Assembly: GCA_013202385.1 (NCBI GenBank) | Contig: JABMOT010000238.1 | Location: 1-40,613, forward strand | DNA from: Fidelibacterota bacterium | Lineage (GTDB): Bacteria > Fidelibacterota > UBA8477 > JABMPR01 | Length of the DNA: 40,613 nucleotides | Direction of reading: 5' to 3' | Shown here: piece by piece, positions 1 to 7,097 of the stretch | Layout of the letters: the number at the start of each line of letters is the position of its first letter | Numbering within the stretch: the stretch's first letter is position 1 | Notes under the pieces: generated by a model | The model's input: only the letters and a program-made list of their open reading frames with translations | Database searches by the model: none | What the model was told of the DNA's origin: nothing | Made by a program: the position numbers and the translations under genes

Positions 1-207
1 ACAGGCTTCTTTGGTACAGCCGGGCGTGTCGTCCTTTGGGTAAAAATAGACCACCACTTGTTGTCCCCTGTAGGCGGAGAGTGTATGTTTTACGCCGTCC
101 TGATCAGTCATGGTGAAATCGGGTGCTTCCATTCCCGGGGACAACAGACCATCAGCCCCCAGAGCCATTCCAAAAAACATCAACCCTGCGATTAGTATTT
201 CAGTCAT
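1..207 (-). CDS. Peroxiredoxin, PrxQ/Bcp type, exported (partial, 3' end outside window)
   Basis: The first 69 codons are present and the rest lies beyond the left edge. Residues 1-18 form a short hydrophobic signal-like segment, so the enzyme probably acts in the periplasm. The AhpC/TSA fold follows, with APDF near residue 28 and the active-site motif YPKDDTPGC at 56-64. Cys64 would be the peroxidatic residue and Cys69, five residues later, the PrxQ-type resolving cysteine. The family reduces hydroperoxides using thioredoxin. The ATG at 207 follows a purine-rich stretch (GAAGGAAAG). The gene is separated from the next minus-strand gene upstream (stop at 305) by about 100 bases that hold an inverted repeat. 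The family call is firm; the export call is an inference from the N-terminus. Confidence 0.88.
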   Translation of the reverse strand, partial: MTEILIAGLMFFGMALGADGLLSPGMEAPDFTMTDQDGVKHTLSAYRGQQVVVYFYPKDDTPGCTKEAC

Positions 208-262
208 TTTACTTACTTTCCTTCTTCTTAATGATCATCTTTTTGTTTGAGTGGGATTCTTG

Positions 263-277
263 TGACGTGTTACGTCA
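263..277. promoter_or_regulatory. Inverted repeat upstream of the peroxiredoxin gene
   Basis: TGACGT and ACGTCA are separated by GTT, giving a perfect 6-bp inverted repeat about 56-70 bases upstream of the peroxiredoxin ATG. The size and spacing suit a dimeric regulator. It has no T-tract, so it is not a terminator for the upstream gene. The regulator is unknown and the site may be chance. Confidence 0.3.
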
Positions 278-304
278 TATATTCATAACTGATGAACGCG
301 TTGC

Positions 305-2104
305 TTATTCAGACATGATACCGATGCCCACAACACCGAGACCATTATGGGCTCCCACCACCGGTGAAATTTCCTGTATATAGGCCGGTGGTTTTCCCAG
401 CGCTTTTTCAAGGTCCGCGGCGTATAGTTTTGCCCGATCCAATGCCTGGGCATGAACAATTGCGTAATTCCAGACTTTAGCCTGATAAGCATAATCAGAG
501 ACCAGTTTTTTGATCTTCTCCATGTTACCCTTGCGACTAAAGGATTTTCCGTAGGCAACTCCCTTTCCGTCTTCGTCCAGCGAGATAATCGGCTTCAGGT
601 TCAACAGTTTGGCTACCAGACCTTTCATGGGACTCACCCGGCCCCCGCGAACCATGTATTTCAAGGTGGCGACATCCACAAAAACCTTGGTCTTTTTTAC
701 ATATTCATCCGCCAGGGATTTGATTTCTGAAAAGCTTTTTCCGGCTTCTATGGCCAGAGCCAACCGATAAACAATCAAGCCCTGAGAAACAGATAATTGT
801 TTTGAGTCAATGGCAAATATATCATCGCCTTCCTGGGTATTAATCGCCTGTAGCGCCAGATTGAAGATACCGCTTAATTGGCTTGAAATATGAACAGTCA
901 CCACTGAATCATAATGTGTTTTTAGAAAAGAAAGTTGGTTGCTCACCATGGCTGGACTGGGTTGAGCCGTGGAAGGGTGCACCGGTGCCTGCTCAAGCAA
1001 GCTATAGAATTTTTCAGGTGTAATCGTCACTTTATCAAGATAGCTGTTTTCCCCGAAATTCACAGTGAAGGGGATGACGTTAATCTGATGCTTTGCGATG
1101 ATATCCGCTGGAAGATCACAGGCGGAATCTGTAACCAGTGCTATGGCGTGCTTTCGCTTATGACTCACCTCAAATTGACGAAGCATGTCCTCGGCTTTCA
1201 TGCTGGACAGCTCACCTTTATCCCGGAGCCAATCAAACAGATCTGCCGGGTTATTTGTGTGGACATGCAATCTCAATCGTTGCGGAGAACCAGCAACCAC
1301 GACGGAATCTCCGAAGCTTTCAGCTTTTCGTTTCACTTCTACAAAATCAATGTTACTGTTGCTGACCAAAACTTCTGTACAATATCGATGAGGGATTTCA
1401 TCCTCGCCACTGAAATGGTGTAATTCTTCCTGTTCCTCTGGTTTTTCAAACCGGGGGATATCTCTCAAATTGCCGCTTTTGATAAAATCCAGAACCCCTT
1501 TCAGGAAGTCTACAAACCCCTTCGCGCCCGAGTCAACAACACCCGCTTTAGCTAGAACCTCCAGCTGGAGCGGGGTATCTATCAACGCCTTTTCAGCGAC
1601 CTCATAAGACTTGTTTAGTAGCACGTGAAAATCATCAGTAGTGGCCACCACTTTTTCCAAAGCATTAGACCAGGCCCGCATGACTGTGAGTATGGTTCCT
1701 TCAACGGGATGAATCAGAGATTCATAAACGTGCTCCACACCTTCCCTAGCTGCAAGTACAAATTTTTTAGGGCTTGCCAGTTTCTCGTCTTTGAGGGAGC
1801 GGGAGAGGCCATATAAAAATTGAGCAAAGATAATTCCTGAATTACCGCGGCTCCCCATGAGGGCAGCGTTTGCGGCGCCCGAAACAACGTCACCCAAGGC
1901 TGGCGATTCAGATAATTCTGCGGCTACAGCTTGAACGGTGGAAGCCATGTTGGTGCCTGTGTCTGCATCTGGAACAGGGAAAACGTTTATCTTGTTTAAA
2001 TACACCCGGTCATTGATAATTGCCTGTGCTCCAGCAATAAAGGCTGCTCTGAATCTCGGACCATCCAGATATTTCACACCAAGGGGTAGTGCTAATTCAC
2101 TCAT
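305..2104 (-). CDS. Fatty acid kinase, FakA-FakB fusion (DhaL + FakA middle domain + DegV)
   Basis: A 599-residue protein joins two proteins that are separate in Firmicutes. Residues 1-215 are the DhaL/DAK2 nucleotide-binding domain, with the metal/ATP motif NVFPVPDADTGTNM at 40-53 and MGSRGNSG near 83-90. Residues 235-315 match the FakA middle domain: Cys242 in RYCTEV and the His280-x-His282 pair in LHVHTN, positions that bind zinc in characterised FakA as I recall it. Residues 319-599 are a DegV/FakB fatty-acid-binding domain with VTDSACDLP, STAQPSP (378-384), ISSQLSG (406-412) and RGGRVS (486-491). FakB presents a fatty acid and FakA phosphorylates it to acyl-phosphate for phospholipid synthesis. 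The SD AAAGGA precedes the ATG. It is the last gene of the DUF2878-START-DUF1295-lipocalin operon, 36 bases after the lipocalin. Family is certain; activity is inferred. Confidence 0.9.
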   Translation of the reverse strand: MSELALPLGVKYLDGPRFRAAFIAGAQAIINDRVYLNKINVFPVPDADTGTNMASTVQAVAAELSESPALGDVVSGAANAALMGSRGNSGIIFAQFLYGLSRSLKDEKLASPKKFVLAAREGVEHVYESLIHPVEGTILTVMRAWSNALEKVVATTDDFHVLLNKSYEVAEKALIDTPLQLEVLAKAGVVDSGAKGFVDFLKGVLDFIKSGNLRDIPRFEKPEEQEELHHFSGEDEIPHRYCTEVLVSNSNIDFVEVKRKAESFGDSVVVAGSPQRLRLHVHTNNPADLFDWLRDKGELSSMKAEDMLRQFEVSHKRKHAIALVTDSACDLPADIIAKHQINVIPFTVNFGENSYLDKVTITPEKFYSLLEQAPVHPSTAQPSPAMVSNQLSFLKTHYDSVVTVHISSQLSGIFNLALQAINTQEGDDIFAIDSKQLSVSQGLIVYRLALAIEAGKSFSEIKSLADEYVKKTKVFVDVATLKYMVRGGRVSPMKGLVAKLLNLKPIISLDEDGKGVAYGKSFSRKGNMEKIKKLVSDYAYQAKVWNYAIVHAQALDRAKLYAADLEKALGKPPAYIQEISPVVGAHNGLGVVGIGIMSE

Positions 2105-2140
2105 TACGATTCCTTTCCCAGAAAATATTCACTTTTTAGA

Positions 2141-2680
2141 TCACCAGCTTTGCGGAACTTTTTGAATCTCGCTGACGGCATATCCCTGCTGTTCCACATC
2201 CTTGAGAATCTTCTGATAAACCGAGTCTGAAAGGCTGGGCTCCCGAGCCATTATCCATAGATATTTCCTGTTGGGAACACCAATAACAGTATAACTATAA
2301 TCCTCAGCCAAATCTAAAATAAGATACCCTAATCGCAGAGGCCAAATAGGTTGAACCCGCCATTCAGCGTTCGAGCTTTCGTCATAAATGAAGCCCTTTT
2401 GAGTCATTCTTTTGGCTTTTCCGTCCGGCTTATCCTTAATATAAGTAAAGGTAACATCAACATAGCCTTTATCATTCCAGGTATAATTTTCTACTGCGTT
2501 CACGGCACCTTTTTCGAACATCGTGGGAATACTGGCTATGACATACCAGTCACCCATAAACTTTTCCAGATTTACATGAGTTTCCAGTTTCTGACCATGG
2601 TGTGCTCCCGACCCTCTACTCATACCAACGACTCCTAATATTAAACTTACTAACCCCAGGGTTTTAAGTGTTCGACTCAT
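2141..2680 (-). CDS. Lipocalin (Blc-like), exported
   Basis: A 179-residue protein with an N-terminal hydrophobic signal (residues 6-22) without an obvious lipobox cysteine. The lipocalin GxW motif is GDWYVIAS at 43-50, and the family's later YLWIMAR motif is also present. Lipocalins of this bacterial family bind fatty acids or lysophospholipids at the envelope. The ATG overlaps the DUF1295 stop by four bases (ATGA), so the two are translationally coupled. It shares the fold with the lipoprotein lipocalin at 4876-5397 but the sequences are clearly diverged and that gene belongs to another transcript. Position inside a lipid operon supports a role in carrying a lipid substrate or product. Confidence 0.88.
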   Translation of the reverse strand: MSRTLKTLGLVSLILGVVGMSRGSGAHHGQKLETHVNLEKFMGDWYVIASIPTMFEKGAVNAVENYTWNDKGYVDVTFTYIKDKPDGKAKRMTQKGFIYDESSNAEWRVQPIWPLRLGYLILDLAEDYSYTVIGVPNRKYLWIMAREPSLSDSVYQKILKDVEQQGYAVSEIQKVPQSW

Positions 2681-3447
2681 TTTTTCTTTCCAGGTAAAAA
2701 GGCATTCGTGTTTTGAATGTAGGCCGCATATTCCGGTTTGGTTTTTACAAGTAACTCATCCAGCATTTTTACACCTGAAACTTTTATCAAAAGCCAGGTC
2801 ATAATCAGGGGACTGATAAAAATCCAGGTTGTACTTGTCTCGACTGCAATGAATCCCAAGCCCCACCAAAGCAGTGCTTCACCAAAATAATTGGGGTGTC
2901 TGGTGAGCCCCCACAAACCTGTGTCAAGCACCTTGCCCTTGTTTTCTTTCTTCTTTTTGAAGGCGTGCAACTGCCAATCACCGATTGCCTCGAAAAGAAA
3001 TCCCGTCACAAAAAGTGCCAGCCCGAAAAAGTCCAGAAGATTCAAATCAGCTGTATCCTGCAAACCTGTAAGCAGGGGGATTGAAACCACCCACATCACC
3101 ACGCCCTGAAGAATAAATACACGAAAATAGCTATACCACCACCATTTGGCACCAAACTGTTTTCTCCAGTTTGCATACCGTGCATCTTCTGGCTGTCCAA
3201 GATTTCGTGCGCCGATATGGATTGAGAGTCTTAAACCCCACAACAACGCCAGAAGGTACAACAACCGTGGCTGAAGGGCTGAACTATAATCGGCCGCAAG
3301 ATAGAAATAGCCTACGATAACAAAGCCCAGGCCCCAAAAAATATCCATAATTCCGGCATCTTTCTTCAGCAGGCTAATGATCCAGACGATGCTCACATAA
3401 ATGAAGATGGCAAAGCCCCCCTGTACAAAAATTTCTGGTGTGCTCAT
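2677..3447 (-). CDS. DUF1295 / steroid 5-alpha-reductase-like membrane enzyme
   Basis: A 256-residue integral membrane protein with about six or seven hydrophobic helices. The C-terminal part carries the signature LTRHPNYFGE (181-190) and the upstream GDWQLHAF segment (156-163), which define DUF1295 and relate it to steroid reductases and isoprenylcysteine methyltransferases. The family is thought to modify lipids in the membrane, but no reaction is established for it that I can cite. The gene starts one base after the START-like gene stop and overlaps the lipocalin start by four bases. DUF1295 proteins often occur beside cyclopropane-type fatty acid modification genes in other bacteria; no Cfa homologue is in this window. 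Confidence 0.88.
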   Translation of the reverse strand: MSTPEIFVQGGFAIFIYVSIVWIISLLKKDAGIMDIFWGLGFVIVGYFYLAADYSSALQPRLLYLLALLWGLRLSIHIGARNLGQPEDARYANWRKQFGAKWWWYSYFRVFILQGVVMWVVSIPLLTGLQDTADLNLLDFFGLALFVTGFLFEAIGDWQLHAFKKKKENKGKVLDTGLWGLTRHPNYFGEALLWWGLGFIAVETSTTWIFISPLIMTWLLIKVSGVKMLDELLVKTKPEYAAYIQNTNAFLPGKKK

Positions 3448-3448
3448 A

Positions 3449-4123
3449 TTAAAGCTTCCCCCCTAAACTTCTGCGCTGTGTTTCTATAAGCGCGTCTTTA
3501 AATATGCCTACAATTGATACTCTGTTGAAGTAGTCACTGACATTGCCGGGAATCCACCCACCTGGATCCATCACCAAACGATAGGATACCTCGTACAATC
3601 CATTCTCGAGTTTATTCATGGACCAGGAGCCAACACCATAATCAATATACACTCCAGGTCTTTCATTGACTTCATAATTAGCAAGCTTGCTTTCTGGGAT
3701 TAACTCCCAATCTACCCGCGTCTGACTTCTGTCTGGCCTGTACATTTTAAAAGCATAAACGCGATCAGAGATAACAGGGACATCTACATATTGATATCCT
3801 ACCAGGCCTGATTCATCAACAGCCAAGAGTTCACATTCCATGGCGCTGGCGCTGGTAAGAAAGCGACCGTAGTTCGCGACATCCTCGATAACCTGAGCTA
3901 GAATCTCCGGGTCAAGACTGACCTCCTGTGTCACCTTTACAGCCTTCACCGCCACGTTATCTACTACTTTCTCTGAGATAGTAATGCCCGTTTTGGTTGT
4001 TTCAACAGGCAACCAATTTGAGTCATTGTACAGGCTCTCTTTCAACACCATTGGAGATGCAGACAATTCCAGGGGGTTGACGATAATGATAAATCCCATG
4101 AACAGGGCGCTGAACTTGCTCAT
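3449..4123 (-). CDS. START/SRPBCC-like lipid-binding domain protein, exported
   Basis: A 224-residue protein with a signal peptide at about 1-22 (ending LSASP), then a helix-grip START-like domain. Typical features are the segment VAVKAVKVTQEVSLDPEILA leading into a VANYGRF helix, a central strand pattern around YAFKMYRPDRSQTRVDWELI, and a long C-terminal amphipathic helix (VSIVGIFKDALIETQRRS). Proteins of this kind bind hydrophobic ligands in a deep pocket. The ATG overlaps the DUF2878 stop by four bases and the stop is one base from DUF1295, so it is a core member of this operon. A periplasmic lipid-carrier role is an inference. Confidence 0.75.
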   Translation of the reverse strand: MSKFSALFMGFIIIVNPLELSASPMVLKESLYNDSNWLPVETTKTGITISEKVVDNVAVKAVKVTQEVSLDPEILAQVIEDVANYGRFLTSASAMECELLAVDESGLVGYQYVDVPVISDRVYAFKMYRPDRSQTRVDWELIPESKLANYEVNERPGVYIDYGVGSWSMNKLENGLYEVSYRLVMDPGGWIPGNVSDYFNRVSIVGIFKDALIETQRRSLGGKL

Positions 4124-4662
4124 GACAGTTTCCGATCGATAAGCGCATGGAGTTTCACCAGGCCAGGTACCGCCAGTCCCCAGAAAATGCCCAACACAAT
4201 GACCGTGGTCGTCATTTCAGCATTAAATTGAATGGCGCCAAATTTCGAGCCAGCGATATAGGAAAGGGGGCCAAAAACTCCACCGAGTAAAAAACCCAGA
4301 ACGGGTCGTGTTTTTATCCATCCCAGGGAATGGTTCAGGGTAGCAGCAAAACCACCCCACATAGCTGTAATCCATAATGGAGCCAGAAATGGCGCCAGGG
4401 TGTATCCCCCGGCATATGAAAGAAAGCTTGTACTGGCAAAAATGCTGTCGGCAACGGTTCCCAAAATCATTGCAGTGAGAATCAGGAGCATTTCCGCCTT
4501 TTGCTTGGTTAATGAAAAGTGGTCAGCAATCATATACAAGGTCATGGCCAGTGGTCCGACAAGCGGATACCCCATTACTATACCAAAAACGGTTAACCAC
4601 CACGCGGATTGAAAACCAAGGGCATTGAAACCTAGCTTTAATGTGGTTGCCTTGCTGCTCAT
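4120..4662 (-). CDS. DUF2878 membrane protein
   Basis: A 180-residue protein with five or six hydrophobic helices. The start motif LGFNALGFQSAWWLTVFG and the AxxPLWIxxMWxxFAxTLNHSLGW centre match DUF2878 as I know it. I chose the ATG at 4662 because it has a strong SD (GAGGAG, seven bases upstream); a longer reading frame begins at 4731 but its first 23 residues are basic and have no SD. DUF2878 has no assigned reaction; it is commonly found with DUF1295, lipocalins and fatty acid modifying enzymes. It is the first gene of the five-gene lipid operon. Confidence 0.82.
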   Translation of the reverse strand: MSSKATTLKLGFNALGFQSAWWLTVFGIVMGYPLVGPLAMTLYMIADHFSLTKQKAEMLLILTAMILGTVADSIFASTSFLSYAGGYTLAPFLAPLWITAMWGGFAATLNHSLGWIKTRPVLGFLLGGVFGPLSYIAGSKFGAIQFNAEMTTTVIVLGIFWGLAVPGLVKLHALIDRKLS

Positions 4663-4713
4663 CTTATATCTCCTCAATTTTTTTCTCGTCCAATTTATCC
4701 ACGCCATAATTAA

Positions 4714-4731
4714 AACGCGCATAACGCGCAT
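4714..4731. promoter_or_regulatory. Tandem 9-bp direct repeat upstream of the lipid operon
   Basis: AACGCGCAT occurs twice head to tail (4714-4722 and 4723-4731), 52-69 bases upstream of the DUF2878 start. GC-rich tandem repeats next to an AT-rich stretch are what an activator site beside a promoter could look like. Only position and repetition support this. Confidence 0.3.
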
Positions 4732-4755
4732 TCCTAGCGTTTTTCACGTTTGCAC

Positions 4756-4783
4756 AAAAAAGCCCCCATGAAAGACAGGGGGC
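4756..4783 (-). terminator. Rho-independent terminator after the Blc operon
   Basis: Read on the minus strand, GCCCCC and GGGGGC form a 6-bp GC stem around a 10-base loop, followed by TTTTTT. It lies about 90 bases after the Blc lipocalin stop and separates that operon from the lipid operon starting at 4662. Confidence 0.85.
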
Positions 4784-4875
4784 ATAATTGACGACCGGTT
4801 TTACTTTAGGTGACTTCTATAACCTCAAAAGCCACTGGAGGACGCTATCCAGATGGCATTTTTGGTCAATCCATC

Positions 4876-5397
4876 CTATTCCGTCGGGCTGTGGTGAACA
4901 TATATCAGTTTAGAGGTATCAAAACCCAGAGCTTGGACCTTGTTTTCAAAATCATCCAGAATTTCCTGGTCGAGTACTGGCGTTCTTGAAAGTAGCCAGA
5001 GATAAGAAGTATCGTCACCACACACAAAGGCATATTGATAGTCCGGATCCAATTCAAAAATCACATAGGACCCATAAAAGGGTGGAAAAAAGGATACTTT
5101 CAAATGCCCAAGGTTTGGCTCTTTTACAAAGGAAGCCTTCCCTTCAGCATCCCGCCACTCGTTATGTTTGACCATAAAACCTCGGTTTTTTACGGTCACA
5201 CCACCACCTGGACGCATGGAATATTCTGCAGTAACATTGTTGAGACCTCGTTCAAAGCGATGATCCAGACGGGCAACCTCGTACCACACACCTAGGTATT
5301 GATTCAAATCAAAACCTGTAACCGGTTTAGCGCCTGGTGGTACTTTAAGACAACCGCTCAACACAACTGACATGAGCAACATCAAAAATATTTTCAT
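4876..5397 (-). CDS. blc: Outer-membrane lipoprotein lipocalin Blc
   Basis: A 173-residue protein with a lipoprotein signal ending in LSGC (Cys16), then a complete bacterial lipocalin. The GxW motif is YLGVWYEVARLDHRFERG (34-51), with NVTAEY, FVKEPNLGHLKVSFFPPF and SYLWLLSR segments all matching Blc. Blc binds lysophospholipids and fatty acids at the outer membrane. It is the last gene of the operon that contains the selenoprotein, nine bases after the acetyltransferase, and is followed by a terminator. It is closer to canonical Blc than the lipocalin at 2141-2680. Confidence 0.92.
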   Translation of the reverse strand: MKIFLMLLMSVVLSGCLKVPPGAKPVTGFDLNQYLGVWYEVARLDHRFERGLNNVTAEYSMRPGGGVTVKNRGFMVKHNEWRDAEGKASFVKEPNLGHLKVSFFPPFYGSYVIFELDPDYQYAFVCGDDTSYLWLLSRTPVLDQEILDDFENKVQALGFDTSKLIYVHHSPTE

Positions 5398-5406
5398 GCT
5401 AAACCT

Positions 5407-5907
5407 CTACTTTTCTTTAGAAATTCTTCTACCGTAGTAGACCTGATCGACTTCTATTCCCTCGAACTCAGCAACTAAAGGTAGATGAGCCCATTTTTCA
5501 AAACCAAACTTTTTTAACAGATTAACACTTGATGTGTTGTTTTCAAGTATAATTGCAAACAGATTTTTTATTTCGAGTTTGGGACAGATGGAAATCGCCT
5601 TATCTAGCAACGCCGACGCAACGCCCTGATGGTGGTGTTTTTTATCCACAAAATAACTTACATGCGCTGTGTGACGAAGTGCTGCCCTACCCGGTCTATA
5701 GGGACTGATGCTTAAAAACCCAAGTATCTCACCCTGATCTTCAGCAATCAAAACAGGATGTTTTTCCGCATTATGGCCGGCAAGCCAGATCTCTCTGTCA
5801 TCCAGTGTTACGGGCTCAGTAATAGCAATTTTTTGCTCATTTATAGCCTGGTTATAGATATCAACCAGGCAGGTCAAATCGCTTTCTTGCGGCGCTCGAA
5901 TAATCAT
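5407..5907 (-). CDS. GNAT N-acetyltransferase, Bar/Pat-like
   Basis: A 166-residue single-domain GNAT. The start IIRAPQESDLTCLVDIYNQAI, the central LGFLSISPYRPG and HVSYFVDKKHHHQGVASALL (acetyl-CoA loop Q-x-G-V-A) match the phosphinothricin/methionine-sulfoximine acetyltransferase group. Members acetylate small amines such as L-methionine derivatives using acetyl-CoA. The ATG directly abuts the VOC gene stop, so the genes are co-translated. The substrate cannot be told from sequence. Confidence 0.82.
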   Translation of the reverse strand: MIIRAPQESDLTCLVDIYNQAINEQKIAITEPVTLDDREIWLAGHNAEKHPVLIAEDQGEILGFLSISPYRPGRAALRHTAHVSYFVDKKHHHQGVASALLDKAISICPKLEIKNLFAIILENNTSSVNLLKKFGFEKWAHLPLVAEFEGIEVDQVYYGRRISKEK

Positions 5908-6291
5908 TCAAAGTGTCCATTCCTGATTTTGCAGTACCACCCGGTAGCCATCCAAATCTTCAAAAGTCTTACCTGAGATATCCCAGTATGGATTGAAAGA
6001 TTTAAACTCAACAAACCCGGCTGCAATCATTCTTGAGCAAGTTCTCTGCCATTTTTTGTTATCCGAGATATAAAAGATCAGCAGATTGTCAGAATCCTGG
6101 GATTTGATTGCATGAGTGTCTTTGTGGCGGGTAAACTCCAAATGATAGAGCTGACTCGGATCTCCGATGATGATTCCGTCAAAACCTTGGTGGTTTTCAA
6201 AAGCGGACAGGCGCTCGAATCCTAGTCCATCCATATACATCTGGCTAACACGCGTTAAATTGTTGGTTGCTCTGGCGATGCGAACTTTCAA
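5908..6291 (-). CDS. VOC (glyoxalase/bleomycin-resistance fold) family protein
   Basis: A 127-residue protein with two beta-alpha-beta-beta-beta halves: RIARATNNLTRVSQMYMDGLG at the start and GKTFEDLDGYRVVLQNQEW at the end, typical of the VOC family. HLEF near residue 50 and EDLDGY near residue 113 are where metal ligands usually sit. The reading frame begins with TTG at 6291, preceded by GAGG six bases upstream, and only one base separates it from the selenoprotein stop. Function beyond fold is unknown. Confidence 0.8.
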   Translation of the reverse strand: MKVRIARATNNLTRVSQMYMDGLGFERLSAFENHQGFDGIIIGDPSQLYHLEFTRHKDTHAIKSQDSDNLLIFYISDNKKWQRTCSRMIAAGFVEFKSFNPYWDISGKTFEDLDGYRVVLQNQEWTL

Positions 6292-6292
6292 G

Positions 6293-7069
6293 CTATACCT
6301 CAGCTAAAATGACTGGCTCAAGGGGAGCATCTTTTTCAAGAAGTGCCAGGGTCTCCCTGAGAATTCTTTTCTGCTGGTCGCCAGCATGGGGATGTCCAAG
6401 GGTCATTCCCCGCTTTAGGGATGTCAGTGTGACCCGGGGTGGCAAGACATTGAGAATGGGCCTGGCATTCCAACTGGTCAGAGTGGTTCTGACTCGCTCT
6501 ATTTCCAGAGCCCTGGCAATCAATCCCACGGATTGAGAGCAGAGCGGTCATGATGGCACCAGGAGAACAGCGTCAATCTGTTCCAGCTTCACAATCTTTA
6601 ATATCTCCGGAATCATTTTATTTACGACTTTGTTAACTCTTGGCTGGTAGCCCATAAAGCTGATTACCGTATCACTCAAACTCCCAATGACTTTCTCATG
6701 AAGCAGTGATTGCAGATGCGTTAACGGGAGCAGAACCTGAGCATCTTCACGAACAGCTGTTTGATCGTAATGGTCATGGGCATATTCCAGCTCTGAATAG
6801 GGTGTTGTCATGGGGAAGGTTCTGATACTGTAATCACCGAGAATGCTTGAGGCGTCAAAGGGTTTGTCTTTGGATGGAAGATATGCCCCGGCAGACGAAA
6901 TGAGGAGCAGCTTTGCCTTTGACAACGCGATACCTGGGCTTGGCGGAGAAACTTCATTTTTTACATAGTTATAAAGTTTCCAATTTGTGACCTTGCTTTG
7001 TTTGAGCCATTTCATCCAGCCCTGTTGAAAATCGGATGTCCATTTTTCGAGTTCTTCTACGATGTGCAT
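6293..7069 (-). CDS. GrdB/PrdB-like selenoprotein with Sec at residue 174 (in-frame UGA)
   Basis: The frame from ATG 7069 meets TGA at 6550-6548 and then stays open in the same frame to TAG at 6295-6293, giving 258 residues with selenocysteine at 174. Both halves belong to one family. Upstream are AKLLLISSAGAY, GDYSIRTFP, the H-D-H-YDQT block, LPLTHLQSLLHEKVIGSLS and SFMGYQPR; downstream are SVGLIARALE and TLGHPHAGDQQKRI. The junction DAVLLVPS-U-PLCSQSVG reproduces the U-P-L-C redox motif of the D-proline/glycine reductase selenoprotein B family. A SECIS-like hairpin lies directly after the UGA. Family members cleave a C-N bond of proline or glycine derivatives, but this short stand-alone form has unknown substrate. 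Its neighbours are an isochorismatase-like hydrolase 28 bases upstream and a VOC gene one base downstream. Gene callers would split it into two fragments. Confidence 0.9.
6495..6550 (-). promoter_or_regulatory. Bacterial SECIS element following the UGA codon
   Basis: On the minus strand the UGA is at 6550-6548. Starting 11 bases later, TCAATCC (6536-6530) pairs with GGATTGA (6526-6520) around a three-base loop GTG. The loop begins 18 bases after the UGA and its first base is G, both as expected for a bacterial SECIS bound by SelB. An outer helix can form between CGCTCT (6546-6541) and AGAGCG (6500-6495). The structure lies wholly in coding sequence, as in E. coli fdhF. Confidence 0.8.
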
Positions 7070-7097
7070 AACCAGTTTTTTTTCTTCCTAAAAGGGA

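Noticed and set aside
6293-6551. Selenoprotein gene as a pseudogene broken by a nonsense mutation
   Set aside because: The stop is UGA exactly at the family's Sec site, the downstream frame is intact, a SECIS-like hairpin follows, and flanking genes are tightly packed.
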